From: Acidipila rosea
Lineage (GTDB): Bacteria > Acidobacteriota > Terriglobia > Terriglobales > Acidobacteriaceae
Assembly (NCBI RefSeq): GCF_004339725.1
Contig: NZ_SMGK01000007.1
Coordinates: 62,001 to 126,000, forward strand
Reading direction: 5' to 3'
DNA length: 64,000 nt
The position numbers and the translations under genes are program-made. The notes beneath the pieces are model-generated. The model was given only the letters and a program-made list of their open reading frames with translations. It searched no databases and was not told where the DNA came from. Below, one piece after another: positions 8,022-18,365 of this stretch (position 1 is its first letter; each line of letters begins with the position of its first letter).

Positions 8022-11000
8022 ATGGGCCGCATAACTTTTTCTAATTCGCCGGTTTCTCCGGCTTGCGATCGTGTCTCTCAAAGCACCCCTGCGGGGAGCT
8101 CTTCACGCCATACTCTTATTGACCCGCGATTTGAACATGACTCCTGCGGTGTAGGGTTTGTTGCGACGCTTGAAAACAAGCCATCCCATGACATCTTGGC
8201 CAAGGCGCTAACGGCGCTGGCACGGCTGGAGCATCGCGGCGCGGTTGCCGCGGACGGCAAATCGAGCGACGGAATTGGAATCAGCACTGCCATTCCCCGC
8301 GAGCTGCTCCTTTCTTCTGCGGAAATTACGCTTGAAGACGAAAAGCCGCTGGCAGTCGGCGTGGTGTTTTTTCCGGTCGGAACCGGCAGTGAAGCCGCAC
8401 AGCATGAGCTCGAGCGGGCGCTGGAGGCGCAGGCTCTTGAGGTGCTCGCATGGCGCGAAGTCCCTACGCGAACGGAGATACTCGGCGAGCTGGCGCTGGC
8501 CACACTGCCGGAGATCCGCCATGTGCTGATCACGACCCAGGATAGTGCAAAACTTGAGCGGCGCCTTTATCTCGCGCGCAAGCAGTTTGAGCGCAGCGGG
8601 GCAGCGGGCTATGTATGTTCGCTTTCGTCGCGGACCATGGTTTACAAGGCCATGTGCGCAGGCCGCTTGCTGGCGGATTTCTATCCTGATCTTGCTGATC
8701 CTCGGTTTATTACTCCCTATGCTGTCTTCCACCAGCGTTATGCGACGAATGTTGCGCCTTCCTGGGATCGGGCCCAGCCCTTCCGGTTGCTGGCCCACAA
8801 CGGAGAAATCAATACCGTATGGGGCAATCGTGCCCGGATGGACGCCCGCGCAGCAACGCTTCCCGAAGAACTGAAGCCTGTCTTCACGCCGGATGGCTCA
8901 GACTCCACTAGTCTGGATGAAACACTGGAGCTGCTCTCCCATAATGGCCGTACCATTGCCGAGGCCGTGCGCATGCTGCTGCCTCCCGCACAGGATCGGC
9001 GGCAGTCCGCATTTTTCTCATACAACGAAGATTGCATTGAGCCATGGGATGGGCCTGCGGCGCTGGCTTTCACCGACGGACGGTTGATCGGCGCTGCACT
9101 GGACAGGAATGGTCTGCGGCCCTGTCGCTTCTTCGTGACAGAGGACAGGCTTGTAGTCGTCGGCTCTGAAGCCGGGCTGGTTGACCTGGACCCGGAAAAG
9201 GTAGTGCACAGTGGACGGCTCGGTCCTGGGCAAATGCTCGTAGCCGATCTGATCGATCATGTGCTCTATGAGAATGACGAACTTCTGGAGATTTTCGATA
9301 AGGCTGCCCCGCAGTATGAGGCTTTGCTGGAAGACACGACTCTCGATCCTTCCACTCCGGTTGAGTCCCTTGATTCGGCTGAGTTGATGAGGCTCCAGCT
9401 TGGCTTCGGCTACAGCCGCGAAGACGTAAAAATGATTCTGCAGCCGATGGCCGCCGATGGCAAAGACGCAGTCTGGTCAATGGGCGATGACACTCCGCTC
9501 GCGCCTCTCGCCCGCACGCCTCGTCCGGTGTATGCCTACTTCCGCCAGCGCTTCGCCCAGGTTACGAATCCACCCATTGATTCTCTCCGCGAGGCGTGCG
9601 TGATTCAGCTTCATACGCGCCTAGGTCCTTGGCCACATATCCTCGACAAACGGGCTCACCTGCCGGGCCTCTCTCTCTCTTCGCCGCTGCTGTCTCTCGG
9701 CCAGATGGAGGCGCTGCGCACCCGGCATCATGGCCTCATCGACAATCTGCCACTGGCTGTTCTTGAGTGTGTTTTCAATCCAGCATGCACTCTCGAAACG
9801 GCGCTCACCGATCTTGCTGCCAAGGCGATCGAACTCGTTCGTGGTGGAGCGGCTATTCTGCTGCTGACGGATCGCGTCTGTGGCCCGCAGGCTATCCCCG
9901 TGCCGATGGCTCTGGCGATCGGGGCAGTGCACCAGGCACTGATCCGCGCAGGCGAACGCACACGTGCCGGTCTTGCCGTGGAAGCCGGCGACTGCCGCGA
10001 TCTGCACCACGCAGCCGTGCTGCTCGGTATGGGCGCGGGCGCTGTATGTCCCTGGCTTGCGCTCGAAACGGCGCGCAGTATAAATCCAGAGTCAGGGGAA
10101 GCAAACCTGCTGCACGCCTTTGACGCGGGTCTCGCAAAGATCATGTCAAAGATGGGCATTTCGGCCGTGGACAGCTACCGTAGCGCCCATCTCTTTGACT
10201 CGATCGGTCTGAGCGAGCAGGTGATAGACCGGTGCTTCTACGGCACACCTGCCCCTCTGGGCGGAGTAGGCTTCGCTGAGCTGGAGATCGGTGTCCGTGA
10301 AACCTGGCTCGGCAGTCAGGGGAATGGTGATGCACCTCAGGCGCCGGGCGGCCAGGTGGCATCGGTCGCTGTGGCTAAAGATCTGCCCGACTATGGATGG
10401 GTACGCTTTCGCAAGGCAGACAAAGCCGAACCGCACTCCTGGCAGCCGCAGACGGTAAGGATGCTGCAGACTGTTGTCGGCACGGCCCGTGGCGCTGCGG
10501 TCGCAGCAGCCGTCACAGAGCCCGGACAGGCATGGGCAGCCTTCAGCACGCAGGCTACAGAGAAGCAGCCAGCCACGCTGCGGGATCTGCTCGAGTTCAG
10601 ACCGGCAGGGGCGCCGCTGGCGCTGGAACAGGTTGAGCCTGCTGAGGATATTTATCCGCGCTATATCGCAAGCGCTATGTCGTTGGGGTCGCTGAGCCCG
10701 GAAGCACATCAGACGATTACTGCAGCGATGAACATGCTGGGCGCCCGCTCAAACACAGGGGAGGGAGGCGAGGATCCGGCGGTCTATGATCCCAACGGTG
10801 AGCTGATGCTCAACGGCTCACTCGTGCCCGCTAAGCTGCTCAATAACAAGATCAAGCAGGTCGCCTCGGGAAGATTTGGCGTTACCGCCGCCTATCTAAT
10901 GAATGCTGAGGAGATCGAGATCAAAGTCGCGCAGGGCTCCAAGCCTGGCGAAGGTGGTCAGCTCCCCGGTCACAAGGTGACTGAGTTGATCGCGCGTCTA

Positions 11001-12524
11001 CGCCACTCCCAGCCTGGTGTTTCTCTCATCAGCCCGCCGCCACACCACGATATCTACTCCATCGAGGACCTGGCCCAGCTCATCCACGACTTGAAGCGGG
11101 TAAACCCCAAGGCTGCTATCGGAGTAAAGCTCGTCTCAGAGTGCGGAGTGGGAACGGTTGCTGCCGGCGTGGCTAAGGCCTATGCCGACTACATCGTAAT
11201 CGCAGGGCATAATGGCGGTACGGGTGCTTCGCCGCTGTCCAGTATTAAATATGCGGGAAACCCGTGGGAGATCGGCCTGGCTGAAGCTCAGCAGGTGCTC
11301 CTGGCCAACGGCCTGCGCGGAAGGGTCCGTCTGCGCACTGACGGTGGACTGCGAACTGCCCGTGACATTCTCTTCGCCGCGATGCTTGGTGCGGATGAAT
11401 TCGCTTTTGGTACATCGGTACTCGTAGCCCTGGGCTGCGACATGGCGCGGCAATGTCACCTGAATACGTGCCCGACTGGGATTGCGACACAGCGACCTGA
11501 TCTTCGAGCGAAATTCCGCGGCAGGCCTGAACATGTTGTCAAGTTCTTTGAGGAACTGACGCGTGACCTGCAGGCGCTGCTGGCTAAGCTGGGTCTTTCA
11601 TCTCTTAATGCTGCGATCGGCCGTACTGATCTGCTTGAGCAGCTACGCCATGAAGGAGGTCTCGATCTGAAGCCGCTACTGGCGGCGCCGACCAAGGGGG
11701 AAATCCGCTGGCAGGGAAGGCGCAATGCCCGACCGTATGAGCACGCACCGATGGATGACGCGTGGGTCAACGCGGCTCTGGCGGCTTATAAGGCAGGTAA
11801 GCCTTTCGAGCTCTCAAGCCCTGTTACCAACGAAGATCGCACCCTCGGCGCACGGCTTGCTGGGGAACTGGCGATGTTGCAGGCTCGCGGCATTAAATCG
11901 GACGCTACCTTGACTTTTCGGCTCACCGGCGTTGCCGGTCAGTCTTTCGGCGCGTTCGCCACTCAAGGCATGAAGCTCGTTCTCGAGGGGTTAGCGAATG
12001 ACTTCGTCGGCAAGGGTCTTTGCGGCGGCGAACTTATCCTGCGTGGCCAGGGCCGTGCGGCTCTCGAAAGCGAGCAGCACGTCATTCTCGGTAACGTAGC
12101 ACTTTACGGTGCAACGAGCGGCGCGCTCTACGCTGCGGGCCGGGCGGGGGAACGCTTTGCGGTTCGTAACTCAGGTGCGCTCGCGATTGTCGAAGGTATC
12201 GGTGACCACGGCTGCGAATATATGACCGGGGGGCTTGCGGTTGTCCTAGGGCCAACCGGCATGAACTTTGGAGCAGGCATGACAGGAGGTCTTGCCTGGG
12301 TCTTTGATCATGACGGGCACTTCATGCAGCGGGAGCGCTATCATACCGGCTTCTTGATGCCCGAGCGGTATGCTGATCTCGACGACGAAGCCCGGCAGAG
12401 TATCCGCGAACTGGTTATGCTTCATGCTGAAAAGACAGCCAGTACACGCGCCCGCTGGCTTCTTGCAGAATGGGACACGCTGGCGCAGCAGTTCATTCGT
12501 CTGACTCCCAAGCCGCAGTCTTAA
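8022..12524 (+). CDS. gltB: Glutamate synthase large subunit
   Basis: Makes two glutamates from glutamine and 2-oxoglutarate. It is 1500 residues, the full alpha-subunit length. The N-terminal type II amidotransferase begins at Cys42 (HDSCGVGFVA), so a 41-residue propeptide is expected to be cleaved. The central FMN/TIM-barrel domain holds the [3Fe-4S] cysteines C1139, C1145 and C1150 (CDMARQCHLNTCPTG), followed by the C-terminal GXGXG beta-helix. No gltD lies next to it, so the electron donor (NADPH via a distant GltD, or ferredoxin) cannot be read here. It is divergent from argR and shares the 182-bp region with the ARG boxes; glutamate is the arginine precursor. Confidence 0.95.
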   Translation: MGRITFSNSPVSPACDRVSQSTPAGSSSRHTLIDPRFEHDSCGVGFVATLENKPSHDILAKALTALARLEHRGAVAADGKSSDGIGISTAIPRELLLSSAEITLEDEKPLAVGVVFFPVGTGSEAAQHELERALEAQALEVLAWREVPTRTEILGELALATLPEIRHVLITTQDSAKLERRLYLARKQFERSGAAGYVCSLSSRTMVYKAMCAGRLLADFYPDLADPRFITPYAVFHQRYATNVAPSWDRAQPFRLLAHNGEINTVWGNRARMDARAATLPEELKPVFTPDGSDSTSLDETLELLSHNGRTIAEAVRMLLPPAQDRRQSAFFSYNEDCIEPWDGPAALAFTDGRLIGAALDRNGLRPCRFFVTEDRLVVVGSEAGLVDLDPEKVVHSGRLGPGQMLVADLIDHVLYENDELLEIFDKAAPQYEALLEDTTLDPSTPVESLDSAELMRLQLGFGYSREDVKMILQPMAADGKDAVWSMGDDTPLAPLARTPRPVYAYFRQRFAQVTNPPIDSLREACVIQLHTRLGPWPHILDKRAHLPGLSLSSPLLSLGQMEALRTRHHGLIDNLPLAVLECVFNPACTLETALTDLAAKAIELVRGGAAILLLTDRVCGPQAIPVPMALAIGAVHQALIRAGERTRAGLAVEAGDCRDLHHAAVLLGMGAGAVCPWLALETARSINPESGEANLLHAFDAGLAKIMSKMGISAVDSYRSAHLFDSIGLSEQVIDRCFYGTPAPLGGVGFAELEIGVRETWLGSQGNGDAPQAPGGQVASVAVAKDLPDYGWVRFRKADKAEPHSWQPQTVRMLQTVVGTARGAAVAAAVTEPGQAWAAFSTQATEKQPATLRDLLEFRPAGAPLALEQVEPAEDIYPRYIASAMSLGSLSPEAHQTITAAMNMLGARSNTGEGGEDPAVYDPNGELMLNGSLVPAKLLNNKIKQVASGRFGVTAAYLMNAEEIEIKVAQGSKPGEGGQLPGHKVTELIARLRHSQPGVSLISPPPHHDIYSIEDLAQLIHDLKRVNPKAAIGVKLVSECGVGTVAAGVAKAYADYIVIAGHNGGTGASPLSSIKYAGNPWEIGLAEAQQVLLANGLRGRVRLRTDGGLRTARDILFAAMLGADEFAFGTSVLVALGCDMARQCHLNTCPTGIATQRPDLRAKFRGRPEHVVKFFEELTRDLQALLAKLGLSSLNAAIGRTDLLEQLRHEGGLDLKPLLAAPTKGEIRWQGRRNARPYEHAPMDDAWVNAALAAYKAGKPFELSSPVTNEDRTLGARLAGELAMLQARGIKSDATLTFRLTGVAGQSFGAFATQGMKLVLEGLANDFVGKGLCGGELILRGQGRAALESEQHVILGNVALYGATSGALYAAGRAGERFAVRNSGALAIVEGIGDHGCEYMTGGLAVVLGPTGMNFGAGMTGGLAWVFDHDGHFMQRERYHTGFLMPERYADLDDEARQSIRELVMLHAEKTASTRARWLLAEWDTLAQQFIRLTPKPQS

Positions 12525-12545
12525 ACAAGCCAGGCTGCTTTTATC

Positions 12546-12576
12546 GGGGCGCTTTGAGCTTTCGCTCAGGGCGCCC
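12546..12576. terminator. Strong hairpin after gltB
   Basis: An inverted repeat of about 13 bp (with G.T pairs, TTTC loop) lies 22 nt after the gltB stop. There is no T-run after it, so it may be a processing or weak termination signal. Confidence 0.35.
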
Positions 12577-12688
12577 ATCGTTGTCATTGCTCCTACTTTC
12601 TCCAGGATTGAGGGGCTATTCTTCTGCTGCTAAAAATTGAATTGATCTTTCTCCCCCATTAGCAACTCTGCCGTACACTTCTTGTTGA

Positions 12689-14518
<1,830 letters not shown>

Positions 14519-14708
14519 CCTTCGACCGCAGAGGACTCCCTGGCCGGACCGGTCAATTTTTCTCTGCAATACATGATCGCCGAGGGGCAAGTGCCTCTCC
14601 CAGAGTGGGAAGAAGGCTAGACCGGCTGCTATACTCGTAAGGTTGTGACAGCCGGATTGCACTCGACTGTCCTTGCACCCAACTCAACGCACAAGCTCCG
14701 AGGTTTTT

Positions 14709-15458
14709 ATGTCCGGCCATTCAAAATGGGCGACAATTAAGCACAAAAAGGGCGCGCTCGACGCCAAGCGCGGCAAGACTTTCACCCGTCTGATTAAAGA
14801 AATAACGATTGCCTCGCGCCAGGGCGGGGGCGATCCTGACGCAAATCCGCGGCTCCGTACTGCAATCGCCGCGGCAAAGGCAGAGAATATGCCTGCGGAT
14901 AACATCAAGCGCGCCATCCAGCGCGGCACTGGCGAGCTGCCCGGCGCAACCTATGAGGAGATTTCCTTTGAGGGCTATGGCCCAGGCGGAGTAGCAGTGA
15001 TTGTTGAGGCAACGACAGACAATCGCAACCGTGCGGTGAGCGAGATTCGCCATACGTTCTCAAAGAATGGGGGCAATCTTGGCGAGCCGAACTCTGTACG
15101 CTTCATGTTCTCCAAAAAAGGAATCATCGCTATTCCTAAAGAGCAGGCTGATGAAGAGAAGCTGATGAATATTGTGCTCGAGGCCGGCGGCGACGATCTG
15201 AACGACGAAGGCGACACGTGGGAGATCATCACCGAACCCAGCGCGTATGAGGCTGTTGCCCAAGCCGTTCGTGATGCGAAGATCGAGACCACGATGTCAG
15301 AGATCACGATGGTGGCGTCTACTTACACGAAGCTTGAGGGCGCGACAGCAAACCAGATGATCCGCCTGCTCGAAGCGCTTGAAGACAACGATGACGTGCA
15401 GAATGTCTATTCGAATTTCGATATGGACGCTACACAGATGGAAGAAGTTGCTGGCTGA
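14709..15458 (+). CDS. yebC: YebC/PmpR family protein
   Basis: Conserved YebC family protein of 249 residues, beginning with the diagnostic MSGHSKWATIKHKKGALD and including NMPADNIKRAIQRGTGE. Family members are described as DNA-binding regulators or as ribosome-associated factors that relieve stalling at proline runs; which role applies here cannot be told from sequence. The start is set at 14709, after GAGG, because the conserved MSGHSKW begins there; 12 in-frame codons upstream are not conserved. The usual neighbours ruvC, ruvA and ruvB are absent. Confidence 0.95.
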   Translation: MSGHSKWATIKHKKGALDAKRGKTFTRLIKEITIASRQGGGDPDANPRLRTAIAAAKAENMPADNIKRAIQRGTGELPGATYEEISFEGYGPGGVAVIVEATTDNRNRAVSEIRHTFSKNGGNLGEPNSVRFMFSKKGIIAIPKEQADEEKLMNIVLEAGGDDLNDEGDTWEIITEPSAYEAVAQAVRDAKIETTMSEITMVASTYTKLEGATANQMIRLLEALEDNDDVQNVYSNFDMDATQMEEVAG

Positions 15459-15481
15459 TTTAGCCGATTTGGCAGAGACAG

Positions 15482-15503
15482 GGCCGCCGCCGGCGGCCTT
15501 TTT
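15482..15503 (+). terminator. Rho-independent terminator after yebC
   Basis: A GC-only stem (GGCCGCC paired with GGCGGCC, 3-nt loop, 15482-15498) is followed immediately by TTTTT, 23 nt after the yebC stop. Confidence 0.85.
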
Positions 15504-15545
15504 CTCGCGTCTAACTAGTTATCCCATCGCTCCGGAAAAGGATTC

Positions 15546-16277
15546 ATGCTGCCAGGTAAACTCGCGACCCTCTGCTCTCTTCTCGCTTCGGCGATGCTCT
15601 CGCTTCCCGCAACCGCACAGACCTTTCAGAAACCTGCTCCAGGAAATGACAAGCCAGCATCCGCGATGCTTGCAACCGATCCGTGGGAGATTGGTGCATT
15701 TTTCCAAGGGGGCGTAGGTATAGGGAGCGACCGATCGGATTTTCGCTTCACCAGTGCGGGCGTACGCGTAGGAAAGGTGATTACGGATCAGCATCTTCGT
15801 GGACCTTTACGCGGCCAGTTTGAATATGCAGGAGAGCTGATGCCATATTGGCAGGCATTCACCCCCGCGCCACACACCCAGGTCATCACTACCACAAACA
15901 ACGGAACTACGGAGTACACCTATGCTCCGGTGGGCGGCGGCACTTACTCCGGTCTCAGCATCACGCCGATCATTCTGCGATGGAACCTCCAGACCACAGC
16001 GCGCTTTGCTCCGTGGATCCAGGGAGCGGGTGGTCTGATCTGGACCAATCATAAGTTTCCGCCCGACTTCATGGTGCAGCATGGTCAGCCGGGAGGCACG
16101 AGCGTCTTCAACTTTACTCCGCAGTTCGGAGTGGGATTTCATTACTTCATCAAAGACCGCCGCTCGATTGATTTTGCGGCTAATGCAATTCATATCTCCA
16201 GCGCCAGCCTTGGCGACCACAACCCGGGCGTGAATGCCAGTGTGCAGTTTCAAATTGGGTACACCTGGTGGAAGTAG
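15546..16277 (+). CDS. PagL-like acyloxyacyl hydrolase (outer membrane)
   Basis: Likely an eight-stranded outer-membrane barrel of the lipid A 3-O-deacylase (PagL) family. It is 243 residues with a signal peptide ending near ATAQT (about residue 25). The C-terminal part reads NAIHISSASLGDHNPGVN, resembling the PagL active-site strand with its His-x-Ser pair, and the protein ends in an aromatic barrel terminus, GYTWWK. In PagL a catalytic Glu lies 14 residues after the His; here that position is Asn, so activity is uncertain. It could instead be a non-enzymatic barrel protein. It has its own ATG 48 bp after the yebC terminator. Confidence 0.6.
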   Translation: MLPGKLATLCSLLASAMLSLPATAQTFQKPAPGNDKPASAMLATDPWEIGAFFQGGVGIGSDRSDFRFTSAGVRVGKVITDQHLRGPLRGQFEYAGELMPYWQAFTPAPHTQVITTTNNGTTEYTYAPVGGGTYSGLSITPIILRWNLQTTARFAPWIQGAGGLIWTNHKFPPDFMVQHGQPGGTSVFNFTPQFGVGFHYFIKDRRSIDFAANAIHISSASLGDHNPGVNASVQFQIGYTWWK

Positions 16278-16363
16278 ATGCTGGAGGCTCCTCTAGTCGT
16301 TTCAGCACAAAAGAAATGCAGCCATGAATGGGCACTGGCAGTAGACTTTCCAGAATGAGCGTC

Positions 16364-17299
16364 ATGTCTGAACCGCTGATAGAGTGTGTCCCAAACTTTT
16401 CCGAGGGCTTGGACCGCGGCAAGATTGAATCGATCATTGCTGCCATGAAGATAGACGGCGTGCGTCTGCTGGATTATTCGCTGGATCCAGACCACAACCG
16501 TTCCGTGGTTACTCTTGCAGGGGCTCCGGGTGTTGTAGTCGAGGCAGCGGTACGCGCTGCCGGCCGGGCCGCAGAGCTTATAGACCTCACGGCGCAGCAA
16601 GGCGCTCATCCTCGCATCGGCGCTGCAGACGTAATCCCATTTGTGCCGATCAGCGGGATTTCTCTCGAACAATGTGCGCTGCTGGCCAGGCAGGCCGGGC
16701 AGGAAATTTGGAAACGCTACGGCATACCGGTGTACTTCTACGAGGCGGCGGCGGCTCGCCCCGATCGGGCACTCCTGGAAGAGGTGCGACGTGGCCAGTT
16801 TGAGGGGCTGCGCGATGCGGTCGCCAAAGACGTCACCCGGCGGCCAGACGTTGGAGGACCCATGCTGCATCCTACCGCTGGAGCATCTGCCGTAGGGGCC
16901 AGGCGCTTCCTTATTGCGTACAACATTTATCTGGATTCGGCAGACGTCACGGCGGCGCGGGCGATCGCCCGCGAAATTCGGGCATCCGGCGGCGGCCTTT
17001 CAGGCGTAAAAGCTATGGGAGTTTTTGTTCAGGGACTGGCGCAGATTTCCATGAACATCACGGATTTTCGCAAGACCTCAGTCGGGGCAGTTTATGACGC
17101 GGTAAAGCGTTGCGCGGCCCGATTCAAGGCCTCTCCTGTGCGCGGGGAACTCATCGGCCTGCTTCCAGAGGCTGCTTATGAGCGGAACAGCGAGTGGGTG
17201 CGTCAATTGCATGAGTTTGATCCAGAGGAAAAACTGCTTGAGCGTAAGCTGGAACATCCGCTCGCATGGCCTGAACGTATTACCAGCGCAACAGTCTAA
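16364..17299 (+). CDS. Glutamate formimidoyltransferase
   Basis: Moves the formimino group of formiminoglutamate (from histidine breakdown) to tetrahydrofolate. It is 311 residues and covers the N-terminal and middle domains of FTCD without the cyclodeaminase part. It begins with LIECVPNFSEG and has LDYSLDPDHNRSVVTLAG with the catalytic His, then HPRIGAADVIPFVP. The start at 16364 is chosen for similarity to the family; ATGs at 16355 and 16328 are in frame but add non-conserved residues. No other histidine-degradation gene is in the window, so its pathway partners must be elsewhere. Confidence 0.87.
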   Translation: MSEPLIECVPNFSEGLDRGKIESIIAAMKIDGVRLLDYSLDPDHNRSVVTLAGAPGVVVEAAVRAAGRAAELIDLTAQQGAHPRIGAADVIPFVPISGISLEQCALLARQAGQEIWKRYGIPVYFYEAAAARPDRALLEEVRRGQFEGLRDAVAKDVTRRPDVGGPMLHPTAGASAVGARRFLIAYNIYLDSADVTAARAIAREIRASGGGLSGVKAMGVFVQGLAQISMNITDFRKTSVGAVYDAVKRCAARFKASPVRGELIGLLPEAAYERNSEWVRQLHEFDPEEKLLERKLEHPLAWPERITSATV

Positions 17300-17354
17300 G
17301 ATAGAGAAAGCACGCTGGTGGATTACGCTGGATGTCTGCCTTTTGAAAAACACG

Positions 17355-18335
17355 ATGAAAACAAACCATATGATCTCGAAATACTGCTTCCGTTTCGCGC
17401 TGGCCGTTTCTCTGGGCTGCATGTCTGCCGGCTCCCTGCAGGCTGCTCAACTAGCTAACGATGCGCGTGCTGCCATTCCAAGGGAAGTACAGCAATTGAT
17501 CTCCGTTGATTATCGCGCCATGCAGAACTCTCAGGCAGCGATGGATTTGAAGTCGCGGGTATTGCCTCCGGAACTGAAGCAACTGGAGACAGCGCTTAGG
17601 CAGTCCGGACTGAATGATACCAATGATGTAGATGAGTTAGCCTTTGCATCGTTCCGTACGCCGGGAAGCTCAAACCCAGACGACATTCGTATCATCGGCC
17701 TCGCCCAGGGTGAGTTCTCTCTGCCTGATATTCTGGCGAACTTCAGAAAGCACAAGATTAAGCCGACTCTGTTGCGGGCTAACAAGATTTACACAATGGG
17801 AAACAGCGGGATGCTGGTCAGCTTTCTGAATCCGACAACAATGGTTTTCGGGAGCAAGGATGCTCTCACCGCTGCTCTAGATGCGCGGGACGGCCTGCGG
17901 CCCAGTTTCCTGGCTAATGAGGCTGCGGTGCAGCAGATGGAAGCGGTCGACTCCGAGCCAGTGTGGAGCATTCTTGATCAGAAGGGGACGCAGACCATGA
18001 TGCGGAGTGTCATGGGAGAAGCGGCTCAGCTTAGTGATTTCGATACGGTTAAGAAGCGGTTGCTTAGCTCTCGTTACACTATGAACTTCCAGAACGGCGT
18101 CAAGTTCAGCCTTGATGTTATTACTCCTGATACTTTTACTGCGGCCACCATGTCATCGCTGATGAATGCAGCAGCCATGTACAAAAAAATGAGCGGAACT
18201 CCAATCGAGCAGCAGGCTATCGACAACACCAAAATTGACTCGAGCGCCGGCATTCTTGAAGTGCGGTATGCCTCTTCAGACAATCAGTTTTCCACGTTAT
18301 TGCACTCGTCACTTTTTCAGACGGTGGTCCACTAG
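17355..18335 (+). CDS. Secreted protein of unknown function
   Basis: 326 residues with a clear signal peptide (hydrophobic run to about GSLQAAQL, residue 26), so it should be exported. I do not recognise a domain. The body is a mixed alpha/beta globular sequence with no membrane segments after the signal, no Cys pairs and no obvious catalytic motif. The frame stays open upstream into the formimidoyltransferase gene, but the ATG at 17355 puts the signal peptide at the N-terminus. It is convergent with the diguanylate cyclase gene, 30 bp away. The low-complexity-free sequence and normal codon use argue that it is real. Confidence 0.65.
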   Translation: MKTNHMISKYCFRFALAVSLGCMSAGSLQAAQLANDARAAIPREVQQLISVDYRAMQNSQAAMDLKSRVLPPELKQLETALRQSGLNDTNDVDELAFASFRTPGSSNPDDIRIIGLAQGEFSLPDILANFRKHKIKPTLLRANKIYTMGNSGMLVSFLNPTTMVFGSKDALTAALDARDGLRPSFLANEAAVQQMEAVDSEPVWSILDQKGTQTMMRSVMGEAAQLSDFDTVKKRLLSSRYTMNFQNGVKFSLDVITPDTFTAATMSSLMNAAAMYKKMSGTPIEQQAIDNTKIDSSAGILEVRYASSDNQFSTLLHSSLFQTVVH

Positions 18336-18365
18336 CGAGCTGTGGCGCAATGCACCGGATGGTGC

